The notes beneath the pieces were generated by a model that saw nothing but the letters and a program-made list of their open reading frames with translations, was not told the DNA's origin and searched no databases. Shown here piece after piece: positions 4,960-6,013 of a stretch of DNA of 6,013 nt. Made by a program: the position numbers and the translations under genes. How positions within the stretch are numbered: the stretch's first letter is position 1; the number at the start of each line of letters is the position of its first letter. The stretch is from Actinomycetota bacterium (GTDB lineage Bacteria; Actinomycetota; Thermoleophilia; Miltoncostaeales; Miltoncostaeaceae), in contig CANJMX010000093.1 in the NCBI GenBank assembly GCA_947475125.1, forward strand, positions 1 through 6,013. Direction: 5' to 3'.

Positions 4960-5835
4960 ATGAGTCCACGCACGGTTCTGATCACAGGGGCATCCAGCGG
5001 CATCGGACGCGACGCAGCGATGCACCTCAACGCCGAGGGCTACGTCGTCATCGGCACGGTTCGCAGGCCAGCCGACGGCGACGCCCTCATGCGCGACGCG
5101 GCGCACCCCGACCGAATGCATGCCGTGCAGTGCGACGTCACGTCAAGCGCTGACGTCACGGCACTGGCCGAACGCGTGCAGACACTTGTGGGACCGGACG
5201 GCCTGCACGCGATGTTCAGCAACGCGGGAGTGGCGAACATGTCGGGACCGGTCTCGGCCGAGGATTGCCCGGTCGAAACCCTCGAACGGCTTATCTCAAT
5301 CAACTACCTGGGATCAGTGCGCGTGATCCAGGCACACCTGCCGCTCCTTCGCGCGTCACACGGCACTCTCGTGATCAACTCAGCGCTTATGGCCCGGACC
5401 GTGCTCCCGTACAACGGTGGCTACGCCCCGTCCAAGGCGGCCCTCGAGGCCTGGGCCGACCAGCTGCGCCGCGAGATCCGCCCGTACGGAGTGCGCGTGG
5501 TGTGCATCCGGGCAGCCGCTATTGCCACGCCCCTCGAGGCCAAGCAGGACGCATCGACGGTGCCGGATGGCGGTGCGTATCCCGAGCAGCGCGCATTTAT
5601 CGAAGGCGGCCTCACGCTCATGCGCCGCGAATCCGCCAAGGCCCACGTGCAGCCACGCCGATTCTCCGAGTTGGTGCAGAAGGTCATCGAGCGACGCCGA
5701 CCACCACTCAAGCCAATCGTGGGCGGAATGGCACGGCCCATCTGGTTGGTGGGCGGCATGCCAGAGCGCATGCAGGATGCCGTGATCGCCCGCCTAGTTC
5801 GCCGCATGACCAAGGCCGGAACCGCCAGCAACTGA
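4960..5835 (+). CDS. SDR family NAD(P)-dependent oxidoreductase
   Basis: The protein is 291 aa, at the long end for classical short-chain dehydrogenases. The Rossmann fold starts at once: TGASSGIG (9-16), acidic CDV (58-60) after strand 3, SNAG (87-90) for the NNAG motif, N114 in SINYLGS, S141 in INSALMA, and the catalytic pair Y155 and K159 in YAPSK. R35 and R36 after strand 2, and R17 after the glycine motif, suggest NADP(H). These enzymes reduce or oxidise carbonyl/hydroxyl groups in the cytoplasm; the substrate is unknown. Two oddities: the usual PG pair after strand 6 (xPGxIxT) is replaced in IRAAAIATPL (183-192), and S141 is 14 rather than the common 13 residues before the Tyr. The C-terminal part (about 195-291) is basic, with no membrane segment. 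It may share a transcript with the PPOX gene, though 105 bp and a weak hairpin separate them. Confidence 0.92.
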   Translation: MSPRTVLITGASSGIGRDAAMHLNAEGYVVIGTVRRPADGDALMRDAAHPDRMHAVQCDVTSSADVTALAERVQTLVGPDGLHAMFSNAGVANMSGPVSAEDCPVETLERLISINYLGSVRVIQAHLPLLRASHGTLVINSALMARTVLPYNGGYAPSKAALEAWADQLRREIRPYGVRVVCIRAAAIATPLEAKQDASTVPDGGAYPEQRAFIEGGLTLMRRESAKAHVQPRRFSELVQKVIERRRPPLKPIVGGMARPIWLVGGMPERMQDAVIARLVRRMTKAGTASN

Positions 5836-6013
5836 CCCGCCGCCAACCCGACCAATGCAGGAATTCGGGCCTGGCGCACTAACGTGGACATGTCGATCGG
5901 TATCACGCCGGTCGAGAGGTCCGCTTCCTTGGGTCCCGCCACACGGCGGTTCGGGTGAGCAGTACCTCCCGAATCGCGTCCGCCCCATGCGGCCGGCGCA
6001 CCCATAGGAGCAA
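5836..6013 (+). other. Non-coding tail with hairpins, probably the 5' leader of a gene beginning past the right edge
   Basis: No convincing gene lies here. A 50-codon frame (5855-6007) has no ribosome site and an Arg/Pro-rich composition unlike a real protein. Hairpins seen: TCGATCGG (5893-5900) with CCGGTCGA (5908-5915), 8 pairs with one G-U; CCGCC (5936-5940) with GGCGG (5945-5949), loop ACAC; and GCGGTTCGGG (5946-5955) with CCCGAATCGC (5968-5977), 10 pairs with one G-U. The last two share bases and exclude each other. TAACGT (5880-5885) could be a -10 element placing the RNA start just before the first hairpin. I could not match it to a known riboswitch or T-box. Confidence 0.4.
6006..6010 (+). 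promoter_or_regulatory. Shine-Dalgarno site of a gene starting beyond the window
   Basis: AGGAG lies three bases from the right edge with no start codon yet. A start within about ten bases outside the window is expected. CTCC at 5966-5969, at the loop/arm junction of the preceding hairpin, could pair with its GGAG. Confidence 0.5.

Noticed and set aside
5134..5160. Direct repeat GACGTCACG, twice with 18-bp spacing
   Set aside because: It is explained by the repeated residues Asp-Val-Thr in the SDR protein (59-61 and 65-67).
5915..5945. A stretch whose reverse complement resembles the SRP RNA core (AAGGAAGCGG)
   Set aside because: The GGAA tetraloop context and the long flanking helices of SRP RNA are absent.
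5946..5977. Possible T-box or c-di-AMP riboswitch core
   Set aside because: No TGGNACC T-box sequence and no complete set of ydaO-type conserved blocks; only hairpins are supported.
5421..6005. A 194-codon minus-strand frame opposite the SDR 3' end
   Set aside because: It is antisense to conserved SDR sequence and has no domain; treated as a shadow.
5855..6007. A 50-codon plus-strand frame whose stop overlaps the last Shine-Dalgarno site
   Set aside because: The overlap is suggestive of a leader peptide, but there is no ribosome site and the Arg/Pro-rich composition looks non-coding.

Overview
This 6 kb window is high-GC bacterial chromosome and looks actinobacterial. The evidence is a secreted lytic transglycosylase with a resuscitation-promoting-factor (Rpf) type catalytic domain, a small PPOX-class enzyme of the group that often uses F420, GC-rich third codon positions throughout, weak or absent Shine-Dalgarno sites at some genes, and the actinobacterial form of the DnaA box (TTGTCCACA). 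A full-length MutS2 beside an Rpf-type protein is more like a deep-branching class such as Thermoleophilia than Streptomyces or Mycobacterium; this placement is an inference.

Layout from left to right. (1) 1-281, minus strand: the first 93 codons of a nitroreductase-family flavoenzyme that continues past the left edge. (2) 462-821, plus: a small unrecognised alpha/beta protein, probably read from a leaderless mRNA, followed by a strong hairpin terminator. (3) 891-1838, plus: a secreted or membrane-anchored coiled-coil protein ending in an Rpf-type transglycosylase domain. (4) 1839-2024: a convergent intergenic region that holds a diverged second copy of the last 28 codons of mutS2, a long hairpin and two perfect DnaA boxes. 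(5) 2025-4376, minus: complete mutS2 (783 aa). (6) 4411-4854, plus: a PPOX/F420-type small oxidoreductase, divergent from mutS2 across only 34 bp. (7) 4960-5835, plus: a short-chain dehydrogenase/reductase (SDR). (8) 5836-6013: no convincing gene, but a run of hairpins and a Shine-Dalgarno site at the right edge that suggest the leader of a gene starting just outside the window.

The genes do not form one pathway. Three are redox enzymes (nitroreductase, PPOX, SDR), one remodels peptidoglycan and one is a DNA/RNA-processing ATPase. The most unusual part is the mutS2 3' flank (1854-2111). There, a 122-bp unit occurs twice with a 136-bp offset and no gaps, each copy carries a DnaA box, and an inverted copy of the same motif creates a 43-nt hairpin just after the mutS2 stop codon. 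I found no CRISPR array, tRNA, rRNA, insertion sequence or recognisable defence system.
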